The notes under the pieces were generated by a model. That model was not told where the DNA came from. It searched no databases and saw only the letters and a program-made list of their open reading frames with translations. A program made the translations under genes and the position numbers. From Propionibacterium sp. (GTDB lineage Bacteria; Actinomycetota; Actinomycetes; Propionibacteriales; Propionibacteriaceae): a stretch of DNA of 16,129 nt. Below, in pieces: positions 8,226 to 15,026 of this stretch (positions are counted from its first letter, which is position 1; each line of letters begins with the position of its first letter). The stretch spans positions 1-16,129 of the forward strand of contig JALHFX010000104.1 in NCBI GenBank assembly GCA_022837595.1. The letters are read 5' to 3'.

Positions 8226-8498
8226 TCACCGTCGCGGTATATCTCCTAAATCCTTGCATCGTCATCGGGGTGCCAGCGCCTGAACCGATGAACCCGTTGA
8301 CCACTGGCAGGCAAGGTCGCACTAACCTGCGACGAACTACAACGGATCAAACCCATGCTGCGGCGGGCCTGGATAAGCGGGAGACCACCGTGCACCAGCG
8401 GCCAACGATTCGCCGGCCGACAGCGTCCGACCCTTATTCATACCCGGGATATCGTCATATCTATTCACCTGGGCGCCCATAGTCGTTAGTTTCGAGAC
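8226..8498. other. intergenic region between divergent acnA and the DUF4342 gene
   Basis: With the leader of acnA, about 310 bases lie between the two divergent starts. A frame at 8270-8482 has Pro/Thr/Arg-rich, low-complexity content and no ribosome binding site, and I do not consider it a gene. I found no recognisable riboswitch or RNA gene here. Promoters for both genes are expected, but no consensus pair stands out. Confidence 0.4.
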
Positions 8499-8783
8499 AT
8501 GACTCAGGACAGCTCCAATTCAGACTCCCGCGACGATTTCGAGGTTCCGGGCAACCAACTGGTCGATACGATCAAGAAGCTCTGGCAAGACGCCTCCGTG
8601 CGTCGCATCGTCGTTCGACATCCCGACGGCCGTCAATTGATGAGCGTGCCGCTCGCTGTTGGCGTGGCCGGCAGCGCGATCGCATTGTTCATGGCTCCGG
8701 TGATCACCGTGCTCGCTGCCATCGGTACAGCGCTAGCCAAAGTGCGAGTCGAAGTCGTCCGCACCGACGACACCAAGCAGTGA
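8499..8783 (+). CDS. DUF4342 domain-containing membrane-associated protein
   Basis: A 94-residue protein. Residues about 20-90 match the DUF4342 pattern: a helical start (NQLVDTIKKLWQDASVRRIVV), a charged turn (HPDGRQLMSVPL), a long hydrophobic stretch at about 48-75 (VGVAGSAIALFMAPVITVLA), and a closing beta-like strand (KVRVEVVR). The hydrophobic part suggests one or two membrane-inserted segments. Its function is unknown. It is a monocistronic gene divergent from acnA. Its stop is only nine bases from the left end of the 164-bp repeat, so anything originally following it has been displaced or separated. Confidence 0.8.
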   Translation: MTQDSSNSDSRDDFEVPGNQLVDTIKKLWQDASVRRIVVRHPDGRQLMSVPLAVGVAGSAIALFMAPVITVLAAIGTALAKVRVEVVRTDDTKQ

Positions 8784-8792
8784 CCGCAGCAT

Positions 8793-8956
8793 CTAAGCCT
8801 GGATCCGCCGATTTTCCGCTGCTGCGCGTCCCCTGGCGTGCACGCCTGCTGCGTTGTCCTCAGTCAGCGCACCCCGGTGCGCCTCCTTCGTCCGCCTTGC
8901 CATCGCACCCGCCAGGTGCCGCTCGCGACGCGGCCCATCGGCGGATCAAGGCTAAG
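8793..8956 (+). repeat. 164-bp MITE-like repeat, copy A
   Basis: Bounded by direct CTAAG repeats (8793-8797 and 8952-8956). Inside them are inverted ends: CCTGGATCCGCCGAT on the left and ATCGGCGGATCAAGG on the right, with one mismatch. It contains an internal palindrome GCGCAC-CCCG-GTGCGC. It is about 94% identical (10 differences in 164) to the inverted copy at 12720-12883, with no length difference. It has no credible gene. The size, terminal inverted repeats and flanking direct repeats fit a miniature inverted-repeat element. The right end abuts the IS element. Confidence 0.85.
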
Positions 8957-10051
8957 GAACCGCTGATTTATGGACCAGTCGGTGTATGCCGACGATCTGG
9001 TGGTGCTGGGGGTGGTTGGACGTGGCCTGGGTAGTCTCATCATCGTCCTGTGGCCCAAGTTTCAGGGTCAAGAGGCTGGTTTCGGGTAGGCTTACGCCTG
9101 GCCGTCACCCACTCAAGGCGACGGCACGTGCCCGCATCAGCCAGTTCGCCGAGGCGAACAGCACGTGCAGAAGGTTCAGGTTCTTCACCTTGGCCCGCAC
9201 CGACGCCTTGCCTGACTCAACACCACGATCGTGCTCGGTCATCGTCTTCAACACGCCCTTGCGTGCAGCGATCCGCCACTCGACTTTCGACAAGTCCTCA
9301 TCGCCGATAATCTCGGGCCGCTTCGCCGCTCCTTGATAGCCGGCATCGGCGTAGACGACCTCGTCATCGGCACGCACCAAACGGGCCGCCTCATCCAAGT
9401 CGTGAACATTCGCTGCCGTAGCGGTGACCGTGTGGACATACCCGGTCCCGGCATCAACACCGGTATGGGCCTTCATCCCGAAATACCACTGGTTGCCCTT
9501 CTTCGTCTGGTGCATCGCCGGATCCCTGGCGCCAGAAGCGTTCTTCGTCGAGGACGGGGCCGCGATGATCGTGGCGTCCACGATCGATCCGCCACGCATG
9601 ATCCAGCCTTGTTTGTCGAAGATCTGGTTCTGCTCGGTGAACAACGCCTCACCCAACTTGTGCTTCTCCAGCAGGTGACGAAAGTGCAGCAGCGTGGTCG
9701 CGTCGGGAACCTGCTCAACCACGAAGTCCAAGCCCATGAACCTGCGCATCGCATAAGAGTCATAGATCGCGTCCTCGACACCCTCATCAGCCAGCGAGAA
9801 CCACACCTGCAACAGATACATCCGCAGCATCGTCTCGACCGGCTTGGCCTTACGACCCCGCTTGCCCTTGGTGTCGGTGTAGTAGTACGGCTCGATCACC
9901 CCGACCCACCGGCGCTTCGAAACCCGCCGACGATTGCCGTACTCAACATCAGTGAAAGAAGGCTGCCCGAACTCCATGACCCATTCTCCCAAGCCCAAGC
10001 CCACAGCGTCCCCACGCCACCCCCGCACCTGCCGAAAAGATCAGCGCATCC
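8956..10051 (-). mobile_element. IS5-family insertion sequence, 1096 bp, with CTAA target duplication
   Basis: The ends are imperfect inverted repeats: GGAACCGCTGATTTATGG at the left, and GGATGCGCTGATCTTTTC read inward from the right. CTAA stands directly outside both ends (8952-8955 and 10052-10055), which fits the 4-bp CTAR-type target duplication of the IS5 group. The single gene is an IS5-type transposase. The left CTAA is the end of repeat copy A, so the IS landed in that repeat's own flanking sequence. The element is shorter than typical relatives, which agrees with the deletion seen in its transposase. Confidence 0.85.
9105..9977 (-). CDS. IS5-family transposase with internal deletion, probably inactive
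   Basis: A 290-residue DDE transposase closely resembling the IS5 group. It has the N-terminal QPSFTDVEYGNRRR, KPVETMLRMYLLQVW, then SIVDATIIAAPSSTKN (first Asp), HQTKKGNQWYFGMKAH and VVYADAGYQGA (second Asp). The family then continues KASVRAKVEHPFR...KRQFG...KN, where the third catalytic residue is the Glu after RAKV. Here RAKV runs straight into KNLNLLHVLFASANWLM. About 22 residues, including that Glu and the following Arg/Lys-rich motif, are missing in frame. The junction is near 9184-9189. The start at 9977 (MEFGQPSF) has a GGGAG eight bases upstream; a longer frame to 10028 is less likely. Transposition would need an intact copy elsewhere. Confidence 0.92.
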   Translation of the reverse strand: MEFGQPSFTDVEYGNRRRVSKRRWVGVIEPYYYTDTKGKRGRKAKPVETMLRMYLLQVWFSLADEGVEDAIYDSYAMRRFMGLDFVVEQVPDATTLLHFRHLLEKHKLGEALFTEQNQIFDKQGWIMRGGSIVDATIIAAPSSTKNASGARDPAMHQTKKGNQWYFGMKAHTGVDAGTGYVHTVTATAANVHDLDEAARLVRADDEVVYADAGYQGAAKRPEIIGDEDLSKVEWRIAARKGVLKTMTEHDRGVESGKASVRAKVKNLNLLHVLFASANWLMRARAVALSG

Positions 10052-10056
10052 CTAAG

Positions 10057-10266
10057 CTAAACGTCAGTCGTTTTCGAGGAGGAAGCCACGGGTGGCTTCC
10101 TCCTCTCGCGTCTCATCTGCCGGTAGACCTCACGCAACTCCGGGTCGTCCATCACCAGATAGACGAGCCCGCAATCCTGTGGACCAGTGGCGCCCGGTTG
10201 ACAAAGGCTGCACGGGTCATCAGGACGCAACGGACAGCGAGGGGTGCTGAAATGCGATCTAGTCAT
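10057..10266 (-). CDS. small four-cysteine conserved protein (DUF6767-like)
   Basis: A 69-residue protein with a Cys-rich core, CPLRPDDPCSLC then PGATGPQDCGLVYLVM, followed by a charged helix DDPELREVYRQMRRERRK. I recognise the core as a conserved actinobacterial small protein, probably DUF6767, with moderate confidence. The four cysteines could bind zinc or iron, which is inference. The ATG at 10266 is chosen; an upstream TTG at 10290 would add eight residues and neither has a strong Shine-Dalgarno. The last codons overlap a 14-bp-stem hairpin (10076-10105). The stop lies just outside the IS target duplication, so the tail may have been altered by the insertion. Its neighbours (GH28, IS) give no clue to function. 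Confidence 0.7.
   Translation of the reverse strand: MTRSHFSTPRCPLRPDDPCSLCQPGATGPQDCGLVYLVMDDPELREVYRQMRRERRKPPVASSSKTTDV
10076..10105. terminator. strong hairpin at the 3' end of the DUF6767-like gene
   Basis: GAGGAGGAAGCCAC and GTGGCTTCCTCCTC form a perfect 14-bp stem with a 2-base centre. The hairpin lies inside the last codons of the - strand gene, 17 bases before its stop ends. No T tract follows on either strand. It may limit readthrough between the gene and the IS. Confidence 0.5.
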
Positions 10267-10319
10267 CGCTGTCAACTGTGCACCTGACAAGCACGATTCG
10301 CAAGACGGTCCGGCAACCG

Positions 10320-11762
10320 TCAGGAGATCTCCAGCGGCACTCCGTTCTCGTACACGTTGATGAAAACGATGTCGTTGACATACTCGACCGTCGGCGGCTT
10401 TGCGGTGGTGCCGAAGTTGACATCGGTCAGATACAGCCCGGTGATGAAGTCGTCGCTATAGCCACGGATATTCATCGACTGCCCGGCAGTCTCAACCGTC
10501 ATATTGGAGACGTTGATGCCGCTGACCTCGGGTAGGTGGTCGCCATCACGGCCCTCTTCGTACTCGAAGTCGACATCGATGACAGCCTTCGCAACCGTGC
10601 CGATCGTCACGTCCTTGGCCCAGAAGTCGGTGATATACCCACCCCGCACCGCGTTCGTCTTGAAACGCAACGCGATGTCGAGGTTCGGACTGGACATCTG
10701 GCAGTCGCGGACATAGACATTGCTCACACCACCGGACATTTCACTGCCGATGGTCACCCCGCCGTGCCCGTCGGCCATCTTGCAGCGCTGGACGAGCAGA
10801 TCCGTCGAGGGCACGCCAACTCGACGACCATCGTCATTACGCCCGGACTTGATCGCAATACAGTCATCGCCCGTGGCGAAGGTGCTGTCCTGGATCACAA
10901 CCTGAGAGCAGCACTCCGGATTACAGCCGTCGTTGTTCGGGCCATGGGTGTCAATGGTGACGCCTTCAACCAGGACGTTCTCGCACAGCACCGGATGCAC
11001 TTCCCACATCGGCGAACGCAGGATCGTTACGCCCTGAACCCAGACGTTCGTGCACTTATAAGGCTGAATGAACGACGACCGCAAGAAGTCTCCGTTGCCG
11101 TACACGCGGTCTTCGACCGGGACGCCGTTCGCCACCTGATCGATCAAACGGTCACGGGCAACGCTCTGCTCCGGGTCGCCACTGACCCAACCATACTCCT
11201 CCTTACCCTTCCACGGCCACCAGTTCGTTTCGCCTGCCTGACCGTCGAGGGTGCCCGCACCAGTCACGGCGACATTGGTGCACTCATATGCATAGATCAG
11301 CGGAGAATAATTCCACAATTCCATGCCCTCGAAGCGCGTCAGCACCGCTGGCAGATAGTCGCTCGGTTCGGTACTGAACAAGATCGTCGCATCGTCGGCC
11401 AGATACAGATTGACGTTGCTCTTGAGGTGGATAGGGCCGGTGAAGTAGCGTCCTGCCGGCACCAACACTTGACCACCACCGGCCTGGTTACAGGCATCGA
11501 TAGCGGCCGCGAAGGCTTCGGTGCAGTTGGTCTGGCCGTCAGCAACAGCGCCGTGGTCAACGATGTTGAAGACCCGGTCGGCGAACTTTGGTGCGCGTAC
11601 CTGGTCCTGAATGGCATCCGCGCGGGCCCACGGGTTCGCTACATCACCTGCTGATGCGTCCGCGGACCCTTCAGGTGATGCCTCGAACTTGGAGCAAGCT
11701 GCCGCGACTCCGACGATAAATGCGCCGCCCAATAGCGTGCGCCGACTCGTTCTGAGGTTCAT
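10320..11762 (-). CDS. GH28 polygalacturonase-like enzyme, Tat-exported lipoprotein
   Basis: A family 28 glycoside hydrolase, expected to cut galacturonan or a related pectic polymer outside the membrane. The 480-residue protein starts at 11762 with AGGAGA upstream. A twin-arginine signal (RTSRRTLLGGAFIVGVAAAC) with a lipobox Cys at residue 23 indicates Tat export and lipid anchoring, followed by a Ser/Ala/Glu linker. The parallel beta-helix carries the GH28 active site: NNDG at 276-279 (GPNNDGCNPE), GDD at 298-300 (ATGDDCIAIKSG), GHGG at 332-335, and R366/K368 (RFKTN). All catalytic positions are present. The SDR gene is 117 bases upstream on the same strand. Substrate (polygalacturonate, rhamnogalacturonan or other) cannot be read from sequence. 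Confidence 0.9.
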   Translation of the reverse strand: MNLRTSRRTLLGGAFIVGVAAACSKFEASPEGSADASAGDVANPWARADAIQDQVRAPKFADRVFNIVDHGAVADGQTNCTEAFAAAIDACNQAGGGQVLVPAGRYFTGPIHLKSNVNLYLADDATILFSTEPSDYLPAVLTRFEGMELWNYSPLIYAYECTNVAVTGAGTLDGQAGETNWWPWKGKEEYGWVSGDPEQSVARDRLIDQVANGVPVEDRVYGNGDFLRSSFIQPYKCTNVWVQGVTILRSPMWEVHPVLCENVLVEGVTIDTHGPNNDGCNPECCSQVVIQDSTFATGDDCIAIKSGRNDDGRRVGVPSTDLLVQRCKMADGHGGVTIGSEMSGGVSNVYVRDCQMSSPNLDIALRFKTNAVRGGYITDFWAKDVTIGTVAKAVIDVDFEYEEGRDGDHLPEVSGINVSNMTVETAGQSMNIRGYSDDFITGLYLTDVNFGTTAKPPTVEYVNDIVFINVYENGVPLEIS

Positions 11763-11782
11763 GGGGGTGTCTCCTCCCAATA

Positions 11783-11800
11783 TCGAATGGGACAATTCGA
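11783..11800. promoter_or_regulatory. inverted repeat upstream of the GH28 gene
   Basis: TCGAAT and ATTCGA are perfect 6-bp arms separated by six bases, just upstream of the ribosome binding site of the GH28 gene. A second inverted repeat (GTCGGA / TCCGAC, 11801-11822) adjoins it. They may be an operator or an attenuator. The evidence is limited to symmetry and position. Confidence 0.35.
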
Positions 11801-11879
11801 GTCGGACGCGCCGTGGTCCGACGGCACCAACGTAACCTCAGTCAGGGTCAGATGTCACCGCTACGGCTCGGATCGAGGC

Positions 11880-12647
11880 TCAGGCGGTGGTCCAGCCGCC
11901 ATCGACTACGAGCATCTGTCCGGTGATGTAGCTGGAGGCATTACTCGCCAGGAAGAGGGCTACTGAGGCTATCTCACTCGGCTCGGCGAGCCGCCCCATT
12001 GGGATCCGATCGGTGATCGATTTGGCCCGTGACCAGTCCGAGAAGAGGGTCTCGGTGAGTTCGGTGTGTACCCATCCCGGGGCGATGCCGTTGCAGCGGA
12101 TACCCTTGCCCGACCACTCTTTGCTGAGTGCCCGCATGACACCGCCGATTCCAGACTTGGCTGCGGCATAGGCGACGATATCGGGAACGACCGACTGGAA
12201 GTTGTTGAGCGAACCGATGAAGACGTGGCTACCAGGTCGTGAGGCCGCCAGCTGGCGGCGGCCGAGTTCTTGACTGATTAAAAAGGGCGCGGTCAAATGC
12301 ACCTGCAGGATGCTTTCCCATTGTTCTCGGGGAAAGTCCACGGCCTGTTCGCGATGCTGAAACCCGGCAGCATGCACGATGATGTCCACCACACCTTCTA
12401 GTCCGTCCTCGCATTCATCGAGCAGCGCACCGGCGTCGACGTTCATGACATCGGCGGCAACCGCTATTGAATTGGGCACGAGCTGGGTGGCTGCTTGCAG
12501 CTGCTGGGCTGTGCGTGCGACCAAGGCAACCTGTGCTCCTGCCTCGCCAAGCGCGGCGGCAATGGCTTGACCGATTCCTCGCCCGCCACCGGTGACGATC
12601 GCACGGCGGCCATCCAGCTTGAACAGATCCAGCACTGCGGTAGTCAT
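11880..12647 (-). CDS. short-chain dehydrogenase/reductase (KduD / gluconate 5-dehydrogenase-like)
   Basis: A classical 255-residue SDR. The cofactor loop TGGGRGIG is at residues 19-26, and HAAG (92-95) replaces the usual NNAG. The catalytic Ser is S146 (FIGSLNNF), with Y160 and K164 in YAAAK. The C-terminal VDGGW is typical. The helix-4 position usually held by Asn of the catalytic tetrad is His 117 (VHLTAPF). The overall pattern resembles 2-deoxy-D-gluconate 3-dehydrogenase KduD or gluconate 5-dehydrogenase. Its position directly upstream of a GH28 pectinase makes a role in uronate or deoxy-uronate metabolism attractive, but this is inference. AAGGAG precedes the ATG. The upstream region to 12719 is bounded by the second repeat, so it has its own promoter or one supplied by the repeat. 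Confidence 0.88.
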   Translation of the reverse strand: MTTAVLDLFKLDGRRAIVTGGGRGIGQAIAAALGEAGAQVALVARTAQQLQAATQLVPNSIAVAADVMNVDAGALLDECEDGLEGVVDIIVHAAGFQHREQAVDFPREQWESILQVHLTAPFLISQELGRRQLAASRPGSHVFIGSLNNFQSVVPDIVAYAAAKSGIGGVMRALSKEWSGKGIRCNGIAPGWVHTELTETLFSDWSRAKSITDRIPMGRLAEPSEIASVALFLASNASSYITGQMLVVDGGWTTA

Positions 12648-12719
12648 TGTTGCTCCTTACACGACGAGGTGTTTCAGATGCCTTGGTGATTGGTAACTTA
12701 GCAGGCCGAGTGCCGGGGT

Positions 12720-12883
12720 CTTAGCCTGGATCCGCCGATGAGCCGCGTCGCGAGCGGCACCTGGCGGGTGCGATGGCAAGGCGGACGAACCAGGCGCACC
12801 GGGGTGCGCTGACTGAAGACAACGCAGCCAGCGTGCACGCCAGGTGACGCGCAGCAGCGGGAAATCGGCGGACCCAGGCTTAG
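12720..12883 (-). repeat. 164-bp MITE-like repeat, copy B (inverted)
   Basis: The reverse complement matches copy A along its whole length, with 10 mismatches and no gaps. Flanking CTTAG direct repeats (12720-12724 and 12879-12883) enclose inverted ends CCTGGATCCGCCGAT and ATCGGCGGACCCAGG. The right-hand CTTAG provides the TAA stop of the GntR gene. It separates the regulator from the SDR/GH28 pair. It contains no credible gene. Confidence 0.85.
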
Positions 12884-13527
12884 GACCAGAGCACCTCACC
12901 GTAGCGGCTCAGGGTGATTCGCGTACGACGGATATGGAGGCGAACCAAAGTCTGTGCGGCGTCGATATCGCGGCTGCGCAGCGCATCCACGATCAGGTGA
13001 TGCTCCGCACAGGTGGCCTGGAAGGATTCGGCGGGCATGAAACGGACGAGCTCTCGCCGGTAGGGCTGCGTCATATTCCACAACCGCGTAACCAAGTCGG
13101 TCAAGAACGGGTAGGTTGCTCCCGCGTAACTGAGCAGATGGAACTCCCTGTCCAGTCGCAGGAACGAGCGTAGATCTGCAGCCCCACCGGTGTTGTCGAT
13201 CAGATCGGCCAGCTCGCCGATCTGATCGATCTGAGCACCGCTCAGCAGTGGCACGGATTCGCCAATCACCATGGGCTCGACGACCTCGCGCAGCTTATAG
13301 CACTGCTCGAACTCCTCTTGATGGAGCGCAGAAACCCAGGCTCCCGAGTGCGCCTTGATCGTGACGAGGCCCTCGGCTTCCAATGCGCGAAGCGCCTCGC
13401 GGATCGGCATCCGGGAGGCCGTGAACTCGGCAGCCAGAGACTCCTGGCCCAGGCGTGTTCCGGGCGCCCGGTCACCGTCCAGAATCTGTCTGCGTAATTG
13501 TTCGACGATCCGGGACGCTTTGCTCAT
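12880..13527 (-). CDS. GntR-family transcriptional regulator, FCD type
   Basis: A 215-residue regulator. The N-terminal winged helix-turn-helix covers about residues 1-70, with the family pattern RLGQESLAAEF...MPIREALRALEAEGLV followed by HSGAWV. The C-terminal all-helical FCD domain has the metal/effector-type Asp and His positions (RLDREFHLLSYAG, later EHHLIVDALRSRD). Such regulators usually sense a small organic acid and repress the adjacent catabolic operon. The ATG at 13527 overlaps the stop of the VOC gene as ATGA with AAAGGA upstream; a longer frame to 13623 lies inside that gene and is rejected. The stop codon TAA is formed by the direct repeat flanking repeat copy B, so the extreme C-terminus may have been changed by that insertion. 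Confidence 0.9.
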   Translation of the reverse strand: MSKASRIVEQLRRQILDGDRAPGTRLGQESLAAEFTASRMPIREALRALEAEGLVTIKAHSGAWVSALHQEEFEQCYKLREVVEPMVIGESVPLLSGAQIDQIGELADLIDNTGGAADLRSFLRLDREFHLLSYAGATYPFLTDLVTRLWNMTQPYRRELVRFMPAESFQATCAEHHLIVDALRSRDIDAAQTLVRLHIRRTRITLSRYGEVLWS

Positions 13528-14051
13528 TCCTTTGGATGAACCGGACTCCACAGCAGACGCGACCGTCCGGTCTGATAGGCCTTGCCCTGCGGAAAACTCA
13601 CCAACTCGAGCTGCATGCCCCACGGCGACAAGAAGTACACCCAGCGCTGCCCGAGATTAGCTCCGCTGCTCGACGTCGGTTCGCCCAGCACTTCGACTCC
13701 CTGCGACCTCAGATAGTCGACGGCTGCGTCCAGATCATCGACGTAGAAGGCCAGGTGGAAACCGCCCACATCGCTATTGGGTGGTTGCTCGGTGTTCTGT
13801 CCCTCAAGTTCGTATTCGAAGATCTCGAAGTTCGAGCCATGGCCGAGTCGATAGTGCCGGTTGCGGAAGCGTGCCCGGTCGTCCACATTGACGTGCTCCG
13901 ACAACCAGGTGCCGCCGTTCGAGGTGAACGGCCCGAGTTCGAAGAAGAACTCGCAACCGAGCACGTCGACGAAGAAGTCGTGGGCCTCCTCCAGATTGGG
14001 GACGGTGAACCCCAGGTGGTCTGTGCCGCGAAGTCCAGGAATCGCCATCAT
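13524..14051 (-). CDS. VOC-superfamily (glyoxalase/dioxygenase-fold) protein
   Basis: A 175-residue vicinal-oxygen-chelate protein with two beta-alpha-beta-beta-beta modules. The likely metal ligands are H12 (TDHLGFTV), a Glu in FEIFEYE (77 or 79), H99 (GGFHLAFYV) and E149 (GMQLELVSF). This is a complete set for an active metal enzyme such as a lyase, epimerase or dioxygenase. The ATG at 14051 overlaps the alcohol dehydrogenase stop, and the TGA stop overlaps the GntR start, so all three are translationally coupled. The genomic context suggests a step in catabolism of a sugar-derived or oxo-acid compound. The substrate cannot be named. A further ATG at 14048 immediately follows the chosen start. 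Confidence 0.87.
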   Translation of the reverse strand: MMAIPGLRGTDHLGFTVPNLEEAHDFFVDVLGCEFFFELGPFTSNGGTWLSEHVNVDDRARFRNRHYRLGHGSNFEIFEYELEGQNTEQPPNSDVGGFHLAFYVDDLDAAVDYLRSQGVEVLGEPTSSSGANLGQRWVYFLSPWGMQLELVSFPQGKAYQTGRSRLLWSPVHPKE

Positions 14052-15015
14052 CGGCTCCTCGGGTCGATCAGCACTTTCATGGTCTTGCCGTCGCTGATGG
14101 CGGCCAGCGCATCCGCCCATTGCTCGATGGGGAATACCGGCCCGACACAGGGAGCCAGATCGAGCCGGTCGTCGGTCATCAACTCCAAGGCGAGATCCCA
14201 GGCCCGCGGAGAATGCGAGAACCCGGCCGTCATCGTCAATTCGTGCAAGATCAGCATGTCCAGCGGCACCGAGACATCGTGGCCGAAGATACCGACCTGA
14301 ATATAGGCCCCACCGCGTTTCACCGCGCGCATCGCATTGCTACGTCGAACGCCAATTCGGGAGGGGTCTCGGTCGTGGTCGTGATGCCATCGGATGCGAG
14401 CCTGGCCAGTTTCTCGGCGTCGGCCGAGATACCGGCCAACGTCACTCTCGCACCACTGGCCCTGCTCACCTGGGCCGCGAGATAGCCCATCGGGCCGGGT
14501 CCGGTAACCAATACGGTTTGGCCTGCCTTGATCGAGCTCTGCAGTAGTAGTGCATGACAGGTGCACGCCAGTGGCTCGGCCAACGCAGCGATCTCATCGG
14601 GAACCCCGGCGGGCACCTCATGCAGGTTCAGCACCGGAACGATCAGCTTCTCGGCGAAACCGCCGTCGCGGAACGAACCGATCGATTCGCGTTCCTCACA
14701 CATATTCCGGCGCCCTGCTCGGCACATCTCACACCGCTCGCAGCAGCGGAAGAAGGTCTCGGTGACCACGCGCTTACCCAGCCACAGGTCAGCATCTTCT
14801 ACTGACCCAACCTCAATAACACGCCCGAGTACTTCGTGCCCCATCACGACCGGCGGGTTCACCTTGTACTCGTCGCGCATCACGTGCAGGTCTGTGCCAC
14901 AGACCCCGGTATAGATGACCTCGAGCAGCACCTGACCGGGCCCGGGTGTGGGTTCCGGGATCTCCCGGAGCTTCACATGCTCGGCGCCGGCAGCGTATTT
15001 GACAACCGCTTTCAT
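14048..15015 (-). pseudogene. zinc-dependent alcohol dehydrogenase, frame disrupted
   Basis: A medium-chain dehydrogenase of the threonine/sorbitol/butanediol type. The N-terminal frame starts at 15015 (MKAVVKYAAG, AGAGGA upstream). It shows the catalytic zinc ligands in GVCGTDLH and GHEVLG, the structural zinc Cys group RCCERCEMCRAGRRNMC, and the cofactor motif GPGPMGYLAAQ. It reaches ELAFDVA and then leaves frame, stopping at 14320. The rest resumes in another frame as NAMRAVKRGGAYIQVGIFG through VLIDPRSR at 14048. Relatives carry about 13-16 residues between these points, so a short deletion of non-triplet length is likely. The junction is near 14345-14351. The stop overlaps the VOC start. 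If real, the mutation removes the C-terminal catalytic-domain portion. Confidence 0.87.
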
Positions 15016-15026
15016 GACTCGTCCTC

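Noticed and set aside
8270..8482. 70-codon + strand frame upstream of the DUF4342 gene
   Set aside because: Low-complexity Pro/Thr/Arg content, no ribosome binding site, no recognisable family.
8246..8498. Possible riboswitch or RNA element in the acnA/DUF4342 intergenic region
   Set aside because: A GCGGGAGACCACCG stretch vaguely recalls riboswitch cores, but I could not fit it to cobalamin, glycine, TPP or c-di-AMP consensus.
8780..9034. Frame on the + strand encoding a Pro/Ala/Arg-rich peptide, with a similar peptide on the - strand at 12657-12899
   Set aside because: Both frames run through the two copies of the 164-bp repeat and the resemblance is explained by the repeat. Neither has a ribosome binding site, and one runs into the IS.
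9231..10055. Long + strand frame opposite the transposase
   Set aside because: Antisense shadow of a clear IS5 transposase.
10536..11654. 372-codon + strand frame opposite the GH28 gene
   Set aside because: The GH28 frame has full catalytic motifs and a Tat signal; the opposite frame has no recognisable features.
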